Assembly: GCA_937870605.1 (NCBI GenBank)
Contig: CALMZW010000218.1
Span: 1 to 13,351, forward strand
DNA: 13,351 bases
From: an uncultured Synergistaceae bacterium
GTDB taxonomy: Bacteria; Synergistota; Synergistia; Synergistales; Aminobacteriaceae
Direction of reading: 5' to 3'
Below are positions 6,843 to 13,351 of the stretch, in pieces. Position 1 is the first letter of the stretch. The number at the start of each line of letters is the position of its first letter. A program made the position numbers and the translations under genes. The notes beneath the pieces are model-generated. The model worked only from the letters and a program-made list of their open reading frames with translations. It ran no database searches and was not told where the DNA came from.

Positions 6843-8099
6843 CTATCCGCCGACGGAGCGACGGCCCCGGACTTCATCGACGCACCGCAACAACATCATT
6901 CCTCCCACGAAGGTCAACGCGACCACGGCGATGCCGAGCCTCATGGAACCGGTCACCTGCGAGACGAACCCGAAAAGGGCGGGGCCCATGACCCCCGCGA
7001 ACTTTCCGGAGATGTCGTAGAAACCGAAAAACTCCGCGCTCTGTCCCCGCGGCGTCATCGACGCGTACAGACTTCTGCTGATGGCCTGCGTTCCTCCCTG
7101 TACGACGCCGACTCCGGCGGCCAGAAGCCAGAAGTGCCATGTCTGCGTGAGAAAGACGGCTCCGACAGAAATGGCGACGTATCCGGACAGTCCGAGGAAG
7201 ATCGCGCGCTTGCTGCCGGTGCGGCCCGCGAGGACGCCGAAAAGGACCGCGCAGGGAACGCCGACGAACTGCGTCAGCAGCAGCGCGCCGACGAGGTGTC
7301 CCATCGGGATTCCCAGTTGCGAGCCGTAGATCGCAGCCATGTGGATGATGGTCCCGATGCCGTCATTGTAGAGCCAGAAGGCGAGGAGAAAGACGAAGAG
7401 ATCCCTGTGCGCGCGCACCCGGAAGAAGGTCTGCCGCAGACGGCGGAAGCCTTCGGAAACCGACGATCGCTCTCCCGGGCGGAATGTCGCGGATACCGGT
7501 TCCCGCACATTGTGAAGAAGAGGAAGGGTGAAGAGCCCCCACCAGATCGCGACGGTCACGAAAGAAAGACGGATGCCCAGCGTGCCGGGAATCCAGGCGA
7601 TCATGGCTGCGTTGACGGCGAGGAGAATGCCTCCGCCGAGATACCCGAGCGCGTAGCCCAGGGAGGAAACCTCGTCGCCCAGGTGGGCGGGAACCAGAGA
7701 CGGCAACAGCGCGTCGTAAAAAATGATCGACGCGGAAAACCCGATGGATCCGAGGATGTACAACCCGAGCGCGAGCGCCCAGTCTCCCGGGCCGACGAAC
7801 CAGAGCCCCGCCGATGCCAGGACGCCCAGGAGCGTGAACAGCGCCAGAAAGCTTTTCTTCGACGCGCGGATATCCGCGACCGCGCCGAGTATCGGGGCTA
7901 TCGCAGCTCCGAGCAGGAGCGCTCCGGCCGAGGCATAGCCCCACGAGACCGTCGGAAGCGTTCCCGGCAGCGAGGCGGCGGCGACTTCCCGGTAGTACAC
8001 CGGGAGAACGGCGGCCATGATGGTCGTCGCGAAGGCGGAATTGCCGACGTCGTACAGACACCACGAAAGAATACTCCGTCTTTTCAGAACGGACAACAC
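6843..8099 (-). CDS. MFS transporter, UMF1/Atg22-like family
   Basis: Major facilitator superfamily membrane protein of about 418 residues with roughly 12 hydrophobic segments. Its start, KRRSILSWCLYDVGNSAFAT, is typical of the UMF1 group related to yeast Atg22 (usually W-x-x-YDxxNSAF). Other family-like parts are GAVADIRASKK after the second segment, the FYDALLPSL segment, and RSLYASMTPRGQSAEFFGFY in the C-terminal half. The substrate is unknown; yeast Atg22 exports amino acids from the vacuole, so an amino-acid role is only a guess. I choose GTG at 8099 because GGAAGGGGGCGG at 8108-8119 lies 8 nt upstream and the family motif follows at once; a TTG at 8096 is also possible. The frame is open to an ATG at 8177, but the extra 26 residues are unlike the family. 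The deacetylase start follows 7 nt downstream. Confidence 0.88.
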   Translation of the reverse strand: MLSVLKRRSILSWCLYDVGNSAFATTIMAAVLPVYYREVAAASLPGTLPTVSWGYASAGALLLGAAIAPILGAVADIRASKKSFLALFTLLGVLASAGLWFVGPGDWALALGLYILGSIGFSASIIFYDALLPSLVPAHLGDEVSSLGYALGYLGGGILLAVNAAMIAWIPGTLGIRLSFVTVAIWWGLFTLPLLHNVREPVSATFRPGERSSVSEGFRRLRQTFFRVRAHRDLFVFLLAFWLYNDGIGTIIHMAAIYGSQLGIPMGHLVGALLLTQFVGVPCAVLFGVLAGRTGSKRAIFLGLSGYVAISVGAVFLTQTWHFWLLAAGVGVVQGGTQAISRSLYASMTPRGQSAEFFGFYDISGKFAGVMGPALFGFVSQVTGSMRLGIAVVALTFVGGMMLLRCVDEVRGRRSVGG

Positions 8100-8107
8100 G
8101 AATGAAT

Positions 8108-8119
8108 CCGCCCCCTTCC
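8108..8119 (-). promoter_or_regulatory. Ribosome binding site deciding the transporter start
   Basis: On the minus strand GGAAGGGGGCGG lies 8 nt before GTG at 8099. It lies inside the coding sequence that would follow the upstream ATG at 8177, which itself has no such site, so the shorter GTG-started protein is preferred. Confidence 0.6.
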
Positions 8120-8165
8120 GAAGCTGTATCACTCTAGCACAAAAGGGGAGGTTTCGTATGCCGAT

Positions 8166-8173
8166 GCTATAAT
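8166..8173 (+). promoter_or_regulatory. Candidate extended -10 promoter for dCMP deaminase
   Basis: TATAAT at 8168-8173 is a perfect -10 hexamer with a TGC just before it in the TG-N extended -10 position (TG at 8165-8166). No good -35 is visible 16-18 bp upstream, which extended -10 promoters tolerate. Transcription would begin near 8180. That places the ATG at 8189 within about 10 nt of the transcript start and leaves room for the ribosome site of the ATG at 8207. Confidence 0.6.
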
Positions 8174-8206
8174 GCACACATATAGTGAATGAAAGGGGCG
8201 GACAGG

Positions 8207-8692
8207 ATGCGCAGCAAACGTCCGGACTGGGATACGTACTTCATGATGGTCGCCGCCGTCGCCTCGACGCGCAGCACCTGTCTCCGGCGTCAGGTGGGAG
8301 CCGTGATCGCGAGGGACATGCAGATCATCAGCACCGGGTATAACGGCGCGCCGAAAGGGCTGCCGCATTGCGGAGAGGTCGGGTGCCTGCGCGAGCTTCT
8401 GGGCATTCCCTCGGGAGAACGCCACGAAATCTGCCGCGGCTCGCACGCCGAAATCAACGCGATCGTCCAGGCGGCCTCGGTGGGGGCGCCCACGTCCGGG
8501 GCGACGATCTATTGCACGCACGAACCGTGTTCCTTCTGCACGAAGGCCATCATCAACGCGGGGATCCGTCGGGTCGTATTCGTTCGGTCCTATCCCGACC
8601 CCCTCGCCGTCGAACTGCGCACGCAGGCGGCTCTTTCCGTCGAACGCCTTCCGGACGCCGTGCTCGACGCGATGGCTCCGTGTCTCGAATGA
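8207..8692 (+). CDS. dCMP deaminase (ComEB/deoxycytidylate deaminase family)
   Basis: Zinc enzyme converting dCMP to dUMP, the precursor for thymidylate synthesis. The 161-residue protein has the cytidine deaminase signatures: SHAEINAI with the zinc ligand His80 and catalytic Glu82, and PCSFCTKAIINAG with zinc ligands Cys108 and Cys111. The start RPDWDTYFM and the GAVIARD and ISTGYNGAPKGLPHC segments are typical of deoxycytidylate deaminases rather than tRNA adenosine deaminases. The extra CGEVGCLRE and HEICRGSH residues (Cys55, Cys60, Cys76) fit the second metal site seen in some members. ATG at 8207 is preferred to ATG at 8189 because GGGGCGG (8195-8201) precedes it and the upstream ATG has no ribosome site. 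It is divergent from the transporter and followed 42 nt later by the HD-domain gene, probably in one operon. Confidence 0.94.
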   Translation: MRSKRPDWDTYFMMVAAVASTRSTCLRRQVGAVIARDMQIISTGYNGAPKGLPHCGEVGCLRELLGIPSGERHEICRGSHAEINAIVQAASVGAPTSGATIYCTHEPCSFCTKAIINAGIRRVVFVRSYPDPLAVELRTQAALSVERLPDAVLDAMAPCLE

Positions 8693-8734
8693 ACCGGACG
8701 GAAAACGGACTCTATCCCAAGGAGGGAACGACAG

Positions 8735-9313
8735 ATGGAACTATCACGATCCGATACGCTTGAGCTTCTCCGGAAGCATAACAAGGACGAGGGACACATC
8801 CGGCATGCACTGGCCGTCGAGGCGACGATGCGATGGTTCGCCCGGAAAGCCGGCGCCGACGAGGACCTCTGGGGCATAGCCGGATTGATCCACGACATCG
8901 ACTGGGAGGAAATGCAGGCGACGCCGCACCTGCACACCAAAGAAGGGGCGAAATGGCTTCGGTCCGAGGGATACCCCGAAGAGATCGCCCGGGCCGTCGA
9001 AGCCCACGGCTGGGGGATCTGTTCCGACGTCGAGCCGAAGAGCCCCATGGAGAAGACGCTCTTCACGATCGACGAACTCACCGGAATGGTCATCACGGCG
9101 GCGCTTGTCCGTCCGAGCCGTTCGCTGTCGGATCTCGAGGTCAAATCGGTGAAGAAGAAATGGAAAGACAAGGCGTTCGCGCGCGGCGTCGACCGGGACC
9201 TGATCCTGAAGGGAGCGGATATGATGGGCGTGCAGCTCGACGATCTCATTCAGGGCGTCATCGAGGCGATGCGTCCCGTCGAAAGGGAACTTGGGCTGGG
9301 ACTTCCGGAATAG
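8735..9313 (+). CDS. HD-domain hydrolase (predicted phosphohydrolase)
   Basis: A 192-residue HD-superfamily protein. The metal-binding pattern is visible: His24 in the first helix, the HD doublet His53-Asp54 (LIHDIDWE), His91 (EAHGWG) and Asp113 (IDELTG). This resembles bacterial HDIG-type hydrolases often annotated simply as HD-domain phosphohydrolases; a nucleotide is a plausible substrate but the sequence does not say which. AAGGAGGG at about 8719-8726 lies 8 nt before the ATG. It follows the dCMP deaminase gene by 42 nt without a terminator, so a link to deoxynucleotide metabolism is possible though unproven. No signal peptide or membrane segment is seen. The C-terminal third (about 130-192) is helical and charged, with no further motif recognised. 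Confidence 0.9.
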   Translation: MELSRSDTLELLRKHNKDEGHIRHALAVEATMRWFARKAGADEDLWGIAGLIHDIDWEEMQATPHLHTKEGAKWLRSEGYPEEIARAVEAHGWGICSDVEPKSPMEKTLFTIDELTGMVITAALVRPSRSLSDLEVKSVKKKWKDKAFARGVDRDLILKGADMMGVQLDDLIQGVIEAMRPVERELGLGLPE

Positions 9314-9325
9314 CCTGCTTTCGTC

Positions 9326-9361
9326 GGTATGATTGCGGATGCTCCTACGGGGTATGATTGC
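9326..9361 (+). repeat. 11-bp direct repeat upstream of the response regulator
   Basis: GGTATGATTGC occurs at 9326-9336 and again, exactly, at 9351-9361, start to start 25 bp. Each copy contains TATGAT, a near-consensus -10 hexamer, but neither has a clear -35 at the usual distance. The pair sits 50-85 nt before the regulator ATG in the only intergenic space of this operon, so it could be an operator or tandem promoter -10s. Confidence 0.55.
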
Positions 9362-9409
9362 TACCATTGTGAACGAAACACAGTGAATATACGAGCAGGA
9401 GGGGCGTCC

Positions 9410-10045
9410 ATGACAATACGAGTGCTGCTTGCAGATGATCATCCGCTGACACGGGCCGGACTGTCGGCATATCTTCAGAAGGAAACCGGGATCGAACTGG
9501 TCGGAGAGGCGGAAGACGGCATCGCGGCCTGGGATCTGGTTTCAAAACTGCGACCCGACGTGGCGCTTCTCGACATACGGATGCCCGGCGCCGACGGAGT
9601 GACGGTCGCGCGACAGATCAAGGAAGCGGGACTCCCCGTCGCCGTGATCATGCTCACGTCCTACGACGCGCAGCAGTATGTCCTGGCGTCGTTGCGAGCC
9701 GGGGCCAAGGGATTCGTCCTCAAGACGGTCACCCCGGACAACCTTGCCCGTGCGATCCAGACCGTCGCGCGCGGCGGGCTCTATCTGGACCCCGAGGTCG
9801 CGTCCGCGGTCGGAGACCGCGATTTCACGCCCGAACCGCTTTCCGTCCGGGAGCGCGAAGTCCTCATTCTCGCCGCGAAAGGGCTTTCCAGCAAAGAGGT
9901 CGCGTCCGACCTGTTCATCAGCGAACGGACCGTTCAGACGCATCTCGCCTCGATCTACGACAAGCTCGGCGCGCGCAACAAGACGGAAGCCCTGCTTCTG
10001 GCGCTGAAATACGGCGTGGTGACGCTGGAGGAACTGCTTGAATGA
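9410..10045 (+). CDS. NarL/LuxR-family two-component response regulator
   Basis: DNA-binding response regulator of 211 residues, the usual NarL-type length. The receiver domain (about 1-118) has acidic Asp9-Asp10, phospho-acceptor Asp55 (LLDIRMPG), Thr83 (MLTSYD) and Lys105 (GFVLK). A LuxR-type helix-turn-helix (about 145-208) contains LSVREREVLILAAKGLSSKE, the recognition-helix segment SERTVQTHLASIYDKLG, and the closing TEALLLALKYG. ATG at 9410 is chosen because AGGAGGGG at 9397-9404 lies 5 nt upstream and the REC domain begins at once; an in-frame ATG at 9329 lies inside the direct repeat with no ribosome site. Its stop overlaps the start of the histidine kinase by 4 nt (ATGA), so the two form one system. 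The signal and target genes are unknown; the 11-bp repeats just upstream are a candidate autoregulatory site. Confidence 0.96.
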   Translation: MTIRVLLADDHPLTRAGLSAYLQKETGIELVGEAEDGIAAWDLVSKLRPDVALLDIRMPGADGVTVARQIKEAGLPVAVIMLTSYDAQQYVLASLRAGAKGFVLKTVTPDNLARAIQTVARGGLYLDPEVASAVGDRDFTPEPLSVREREVLILAAKGLSSKEVASDLFISERTVQTHLASIYDKLGARNKTEALLLALKYGVVTLEELLE

Positions 10046-11466
10046 GGCGACATCTCCTTGTCGTCCTGACGCTTTCCATTCTGCTGCCCATGTTCGCCGT
10101 GCTTCTCGTCGCGGGGTTCGGCCTCGTGCATCACCAGTGGGCGGTCGAGTTCGTCGCACGCTCCTACGTGGAAGACCTGGCGGAAAACGTGGCGTCCCGG
10201 ATCAGTCGGGACGCCGGTCCGTATTTTCCGACCGATATGCATCGCTTCCGGATTTTTTCCTGGGGGCCGTCGCTTCCCGGATGGGTCGCCGTCCTCGCGG
10301 CGGACGGCAAGGTTCTGATGGCGTCGCCCGGCGTGCGGAATCTGGCGGCGCTGTGGCGACCCGAACTGCCGTTCGGAAAGGCCGTCGAGGTCCGGGACAA
10401 GCAGGGGGAACGATATACGATCGCGGTCTATCCCGTTGACGAGGGGTCGCGGTATGTCGTGGCGGCCGTCGCGTGGAACCAGTTGCTCGGGCCGCTCGTC
10501 CGGATCGGGCACCTCTGGCCGATCCTGATCGTCCTGATGACGCTCGCGAGCCTTCTCGCGATCTGGGCCCTCTGGCGATGGCTCATTGTCCCGCTTCGAA
10601 ATATGGATACGGAGATTTCCGCTCTGCGCCTGGGGCGGGATCTTCCGCGAGCCGATGATCCGCAGGCGGTTCTCGAGGTCGGACGGATCCGGCATGCGCT
10701 GCACCGTCTGGCGACTGCGGCCATCGAGCGGAACGACCTGAGGAACCGGTACGTGACGGATATCGTCCGGGTGCAGGAGGACGAGAAACGCCGCATCGCT
10801 CGGGAACTGCACGACGGCCCGCTGCAGGACATCACGGCGATGATCCAGCAGGTGCGTCTTTACCGGATGCCCGGCGCCGAAGAGGAACGGGGTCGGCATC
10901 TGAATCTCGTCGAGGAAACGGCGCAATCCGCCGTCAGGGAGCTTCGGGCGATGTGCGACGAATTGTCCCCCCCGTGGCTGGAACTTGGTGTCGCGGCCGC
11001 ACTGACGGGGCTTGCGGATCGTCTTTCGCGGTCGTTCGGCGTCCGGGTCGTCGTCGAGGCGGACGAAACGGTCGAAACGACGCCCGAGCGGGTGCTCGCG
11101 ATCTTCCGGATTTTGCAGGAAGCCGTTTCCAACGCCGTCCGTCACGGAAACGCGACGGAGATCGCCGCGGAGATCGGACGCGAAAACGGAGGAATCCGCT
11201 TCACGATTCGCGATAACGGAAGCGGGTTCACGCCGGATCTCGACTTCGAGCATTTGCGGGTCCAGGGACACCGGGGACTTGCGAATATGATGGAACGGAT
11301 GACCCTGCTTGACGGGACCATGACGATCGAATCGGATGCGGGACGGGGAACGCTGCTCGTGTTCTGTTTTCCGGACCGGCCGCCCGAAGAACCGGGTATC
11401 GCCTGCACGGAAGGGATTCGAAAGGAGGGTGGCCCGAGGGCCGGTGACGGCCCCGGGGAACGCTGA
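10042..11466 (+). CDS. Membrane sensor histidine kinase (HisKA_3/NarX type)
   Basis: A 474-residue sensor kinase, partner of the regulator it overlaps. In order: a transmembrane segment about 5-28; an extracytoplasmic sensor of about 130 residues (29-157) that could be a Cache-like fold, with the ADGKVLMASPG segment near 87-97; a second transmembrane segment about 158-178; and a HAMP linker about 179-232 opening with VPLRNMDTEI. The HisKA_3 dimerisation helix has RRIARELHDGPLQD with phospho-acceptor His257. The HATPase domain has the N-box EAVSNAVRHGNA (360-371), DNGSGF (391-396) and GHRGLANMMERM (409-420). The core ends near residue 445 and is followed by a charged, Gly/Pro-rich tail of about 29 residues. 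That tail is encoded by the DNA holding the next gene's ribosome site and hairpin. The ligand is not predictable. Confidence 0.94.
   Translation: MRRHLLVVLTLSILLPMFAVLLVAGFGLVHHQWAVEFVARSYVEDLAENVASRISRDAGPYFPTDMHRFRIFSWGPSLPGWVAVLAADGKVLMASPGVRNLAALWRPELPFGKAVEVRDKQGERYTIAVYPVDEGSRYVVAAVAWNQLLGPLVRIGHLWPILIVLMTLASLLAIWALWRWLIVPLRNMDTEISALRLGRDLPRADDPQAVLEVGRIRHALHRLATAAIERNDLRNRYVTDIVRVQEDEKRRIARELHDGPLQDITAMIQQVRLYRMPGAEEERGRHLNLVEETAQSAVRELRAMCDELSPPWLELGVAAALTGLADRLSRSFGVRVVVEADETVETTPERVLAIFRILQEAVSNAVRHGNATEIAAEIGRENGGIRFTIRDNGSGFTPDLDFEHLRVQGHRGLANMMERMTLLDGTMTIESDAGRGTLLVFCFPDRPPEEPGIACTEGIRKEGGPRAGDGPGER
11421..11429 (+). promoter_or_regulatory. Distant strong ribosome site for the beta-CASP gene
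   Basis: AAAGGAGGG is the best Shine-Dalgarno near this gene but ends 36 nt before ATG 11466, too far for direct use. The hairpin at 11433-11457 lies between; looping it out leaves about 11 nt. A nearer, weaker GGGG at 11455-11458 is the alternative. Confidence 0.45.
11433..11457 (+). promoter_or_regulatory. GC-rich hairpin between ribosome site and start codon
   Basis: CCCG (11433-11436) pairs with CGGG (11454-11457). After a bulged A at 11437, GGGCCG (11438-11443) pairs with CGGCCC (11448-11453), closing on a GTGA tetraloop of GNRA type. This makes 10 bp of almost pure GC. No T-tract follows, so it is not an intrinsic terminator. It lies within the 3' end of the kinase gene. Confidence 0.5.
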
Positions 11467-13109
11467 TGAGACTGACGGTTTTAGGAGCCGCCGGAGAGGT
11501 GACCGGGTCGAATTACCTCATTGAATGCGCCGGAAGCAGAGTCCTTGTCGACTGCGGAACCTTTCAGGGCCGCGATGACGAAACGCGGAACAAGACTCCC
11601 TTCCCCTTCGCTCCCTCTACGCTGAACGCGGTATTGCTCACCCACGCGCATCTGGATCACTCCGGCCGAATACCCCTCCTCGTCAGGCAGGGCTTTACCG
11701 GAACCATCCGGGCGACGCTGCCGACGCTGGATCTTCTCGATGTCCTCTGGCGCGATTCGGCGAATCTCATGCGTGAAGAGGCAGAGTGGAAGACCCGAAA
11801 GAACGAACGGAAGGGCATTCCGCCCGTGGAGCCCCTGTATTCGCTCGAGGATGTGGAAAAGGCCCTGTCGTATCTCTCACCGGCGAGCTACGACGAACGG
11901 ATCGACGTCGCGCCGGGAATCGCGGTGCGTTTCCGCGATGCGGGGCATATCCTCGGGAGCGCGATTCTGGAGGTCCGGCTTACGGAAGGGGACGAGCGCG
12001 TGACGGTCGTCTTCAGCGGCGACCTCGGCCCGCAGGAGACGGTGATGGAACGCAATCCGGCCTTCATCACGGAGGCGGATTACGTCATCCTGGAGTCCAC
12101 GTACGGCAACCGGCTGCACAAATCGAACCTCGAAAGCCGCGAAGAGTTCCGCTCGGTCATGAAGGATGCGTTGTCGGCCGGGGCGAAGGTCATCATCCCG
12201 ACGTTCGTCGTCGACCGGGCGCAGCGGATCCTGTACGAACTGATGCTTCTGCAGAAGACGGGAGCCATGGACAGCGCGCCGATCTACTTCGACTCGCCGA
12301 TGGGAGTGAAGGCGACGGAGATTTACCGGAAGCATACCAACCTCATGTCCTCGGAGATTCAGTCGTGGACGGCCAGAGACATCGATCCGTTTATGCCGGA
12401 CAACCTGCAGTATGTCTCAGGGGTGAAGGAATCGCAGGCGATCAACGAGGTGCGGAATGCGGTCGTCCTCGCCGGAAGCGGGATGTGCACCGGCGGACGC
12501 GTCGTCCATCACCTCAAGCACGGAGTATGGGATCCGAACAATCACGTCGTCTTCGTCGGATACCAGGCGAAGGGAACGCTCGGACGGCGTCTGGTCGACG
12601 GCGAGACGAACCTGCGGATCGCGGGCGAAGACGTGACCGTCAAGGCGAAGCTTCATACCATCAACGGATTTTCGGCGCACGGAGACCGCAACGATCTTCT
12701 GACCTGGGCCGCGAACTTCATTCCGGCTCCGGGAGCCGGCGCCGCCGGCCCCGTTTTCATCATCACCCACGGCGAACCGGACGCTTCGGAATCGCTCGCG
12801 GAAGGGATCAGGGAAATCGGCCGACCGGCGATCGTTCCGACGCCGGGGCAGGAGATCCTGTTGTCATCCCGACGGGAAGAAGCCGAACGGGAAATCCTCC
12901 GGTTGATCCCCGCGGCAAGCGCGACGGATTCCGTGGAGCGTCTGCTCTCCGAAATCGCGGTCCTGGCGTCCGCGATGAAGGAACACGCGGTCTCCGGACG
13001 GGACTACGCGGATATCCTGCCGCTTCTTCAGTCGAGCCGGACATTGCTCGAAACCGCGGACGGACGTATGGCGAAGGAGGCCGTTCCGGGATCGAAGCCC
13101 AGGGGGTAG
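11466..13109 (+). CDS. Beta-CASP metallo-beta-lactamase (CPSF73-like RNase)
   Basis: A 547-residue predicted RNA-processing nuclease of the metallo-beta-lactamase/beta-CASP group. The zinc motifs are all present: Asp29, HAHLDH at 60-65, AGHILGS with His161, and SGDLG with Asp186. The beta-CASP cap follows: motif A ESTYGN with Glu210, then IIPTFVVDRAQ near 243, FDSPMG near 275 and AGSGMCTGGR near 336. Motif B is GFSAHGD with His405 and motif C is THGEP with His435. This order matches the CPSF73/YSH1-like bacterial family rather than RNase J, whose C-terminal domain is absent. The last 70 or so residues are a helical extension past the core. The ATG overlaps the kinase stop by 1 nt (TGATG), so translation is coupled. 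Whether it acts as endo- or exonuclease cannot be read from the sequence. Confidence 0.94.
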   Translation: MRLTVLGAAGEVTGSNYLIECAGSRVLVDCGTFQGRDDETRNKTPFPFAPSTLNAVLLTHAHLDHSGRIPLLVRQGFTGTIRATLPTLDLLDVLWRDSANLMREEAEWKTRKNERKGIPPVEPLYSLEDVEKALSYLSPASYDERIDVAPGIAVRFRDAGHILGSAILEVRLTEGDERVTVVFSGDLGPQETVMERNPAFITEADYVILESTYGNRLHKSNLESREEFRSVMKDALSAGAKVIIPTFVVDRAQRILYELMLLQKTGAMDSAPIYFDSPMGVKATEIYRKHTNLMSSEIQSWTARDIDPFMPDNLQYVSGVKESQAINEVRNAVVLAGSGMCTGGRVVHHLKHGVWDPNNHVVFVGYQAKGTLGRRLVDGETNLRIAGEDVTVKAKLHTINGFSAHGDRNDLLTWAANFIPAPGAGAAGPVFIITHGEPDASESLAEGIREIGRPAIVPTPGQEILLSSRREEAEREILRLIPAASATDSVERLLSEIAVLASAMKEHAVSGRDYADILPLLQSSRTLLETADGRMAKEAVPGSKPRG

Positions 13110-13220
13110 GCGATCCGGAACTCGTTTCGGCCCCGGAAGCATCCGACACACTATGAAACAGGGGACGGGTCGCCCTGCGCGCTCCACAAAAACGACGGAG
13201 AAGCCTGAAAGGGTGGTCCC

Positions 13221-13351
13221 ATGCGACGAAATGCGCGCTTCTGGTGCGGCGTACTTGCGGGAAGCGTCGCTCTTGCGGCGGCGTTTCTGACCGTTGGCCG
13301 CGAGCCGGACCAACGGCGTCTCTCGGGAGTGATTCCTCCTCCGCCGGAAGG
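13221..13351 (+). CDS. N-terminus of an exported or membrane-anchored protein (partial)
   Basis: An ATG at 13221, preceded by GAAAGGG (13207-13213), opens a frame that runs off the window end, giving 43 complete codons. The start is MRRNARFWCGVLAGSVALAA, a basic N-terminus followed by a hydrophobic segment to about residue 25. A charged stretch and a run of four prolines near residue 40 follow. This looks like a signal anchor or signal peptide with a Pro-rich linker. The family cannot be named from this piece. It lies 111 nt after the beta-CASP gene, on the same strand, with no convincing terminator in the gap. Confidence 0.65.
   Translation, partial: MRRNARFWCGVLAGSVALAAAFLTVGREPDQRRLSGVIPPPPE

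Noticed and set aside
6576..8105. Long open plus-strand frame of 509 codons
   Set aside because: It lies antisense to the transporter and deacetylase genes. Its product is rich in Arg, Asp and Glu with no recognisable domain, as expected for the reverse shadow of GC-rich membrane-protein genes.
8189..8206. ATG at 8189 as start of dCMP deaminase
   Set aside because: It lies about 10 nt after the predicted transcript start with no ribosome site; the ATG at 8207 has one and directly begins the family's N-terminal motif.
9329..9409. Upstream in-frame ATG extending the response regulator by 27 residues
   Set aside because: No ribosome site, starts inside the direct repeat, and the extra residues are not part of a receiver domain.
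13110..13220. Possible terminator or promoter before the last gene
   Set aside because: A short CAGGG/CCCTG pairing near 13160 has no T-tract, and a TATGAA near 13155 has no matching -35. Neither is supportable.

Overview
This window is ordinary, gene-dense bacterial chromosome: GC-rich, with strong AGGAGG-type ribosome sites, several ATGA or TGATG gene overlaps, and no rRNA, tRNA, CRISPR array, insertion sequence or phage gene. The gene set suggests an anaerobe with an oxygen-defence kit. A 2Fe superoxide reductase, a ferritin, an Hrb-type flavin reductase and an FprA flavodiiron protein occur together, next to an exported ankyrin protein with 34-residue repeats. From memory this mix is reminiscent of Synergistota (Synergistaceae), but that is inference; Deltaproteobacteria or Clostridia are not excluded because there is no phylogenetic marker here.

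Layout. 1-3601 (+) holds the oxygen-defence genes: superoxide reductase, ferritin, an intrinsic-terminator-like hairpin, flavin reductase, flavodiiron protein, then a DUF2400/TIGR02757 protein that ends the run before a second terminator (3735-3774). 3907-5073 (+) is a separately promoted, secreted ankyrin-repeat protein made of two homologous halves. 5100-8099 (-) is a three-gene minus-strand run, in transcription order: a UMF1-type MFS transporter, a NodB-family polysaccharide deacetylase and a type I L-asparaginase. 8207-9313 (+), divergent from the transporter, holds dCMP deaminase and an HD-domain hydrolase. 9410-13109 (+) is a tightly overlapping NarL/LuxR-type response regulator, its membrane histidine kinase, and a beta-CASP metallo-beta-lactamase (probable RNase). 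A partial exported or membrane-anchored protein begins at 13221 and runs off the end.

How the genes work together. The left block is coherent: superoxide reductase turns superoxide into peroxide, ferritin stores iron and limits Fenton chemistry, and the flavodiiron protein reduces O2 or NO using electrons probably delivered through the adjacent flavin reductase. The flavin reductase lacks the rubredoxin domain of the fused Moorella Hrb. The right block couples a two-component system to an RNA-processing enzyme, which is less expected.

I found no clearly new defence or mobile system. The items most worth a second look are local: a terminator hairpin whose U-tract directly abuts the next gene's ribosome site (920-965); a strong Shine-Dalgarno 36 nt from a start codon with a 10-bp hairpin between them (11421-11468); an 11-bp direct repeat in front of the response regulator (9326-9361); and the duplicated architecture of the exported ankyrin protein.
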